From Candidatus Dormiibacterota bacterium (GTDB lineage: Bacteria > Chloroflexota > Dormibacteria > Dormibacterales > Dormibacteraceae), in the NCBI GenBank assembly GCA_955652585.1, contig CATPBF010000033.1:1-21698 (forward strand): 21,698 bases of DNA, in the 5' to 3' direction. The position numbers were made by a program, and so were the translations under genes. The notes below the pieces were generated by a model. That model saw only the letters and a list, made by a program, of their open reading frames with translations. It did not search any database and was not told the origin of the DNA. Each line of letters begins with the position of its first letter. The first letter of the stretch is position 1. Shown in pieces: positions 21,682 to 21,698 of this stretch.

Positions 21682-21698
21682 CTCCGATCCTACCACTA

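Noticed and set aside
1..21698. CRISPR array, insertion sequence, phage or toxin-antitoxin genes
   Set aside because: No regularly spaced direct repeats, transposase or integrase motifs, or paired small antitoxin/toxin frames were seen. The gene content is metabolic and transport.

Overview
The window is about 21.7 kb of high-GC bacterial DNA with densely packed genes, many GTG and TTG starts, and stop/start overlaps. The pyrimidine cluster uses PyrR together with a PyrD/PyrK (type 1B) dihydroorotate dehydrogenase. With several lipoproteins, small membrane proteins and apparently leaderless starts, this suggests a Gram-positive-like or Chloroflexota/Dormibacterota-type soil bacterium. That placement is inference; no rRNA or other marker gene is present.

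Left part (1-3863): the 5' part of a branched-chain aminotransferase gene (ilvE, minus strand, cut by the window edge) diverges from a compact plus-strand run. This run contains an unknown membrane-anchored protein, a YajQ-family protein, hisA, a DUF3465-like lipoprotein, a 53-residue Cys-rich small protein and a six-repeat kelch-like lipoprotein. The kelch gene has no standard start codon in front of its obvious signal peptide. A palindromic repeat region follows, a second copy of which lies about 2.8 kb downstream.

Middle part (4065-8602): an SDR oxidoreductase (minus) diverges from an unknown membrane-anchored protein (plus). An SRPBCC protein and an unknown partner (minus) then diverge from an EntS-like MFS exporter (plus) across only 19 bases that hold one symmetric -10-like element.

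Pyrimidine operon (7916-16131, minus strand): pyrB, pyrR, a single-ORF carA-carB fusion, pyrK, pyrD and an unknown four-helix membrane protein are joined by overlaps or short gaps. A PyrR-binding-loop-like hairpin lies just upstream of the pyrB Shine-Dalgarno, which points to translational repression when pyrimidine nucleotides are plentiful. No pyrC, pyrE or pyrF is present.

Right part (16227-21681): a zinc-ribbon protein, a NatA/NatB-like ABC exporter, a small membrane protein and a thiolase run on the plus strand. They converge on a beta-propeller-like lipoprotein preceded by a MarR regulator on the minus strand. I see no CRISPR array, IS element, tRNA, rRNA or prophage. The most notable points are the CarA-CarB fusion, the pyrB leader, the missing kelch start codon, the Cys-rich small protein and the palindromic elements that enter coding sequence. 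I did not find a clearly new defence or mobile system.
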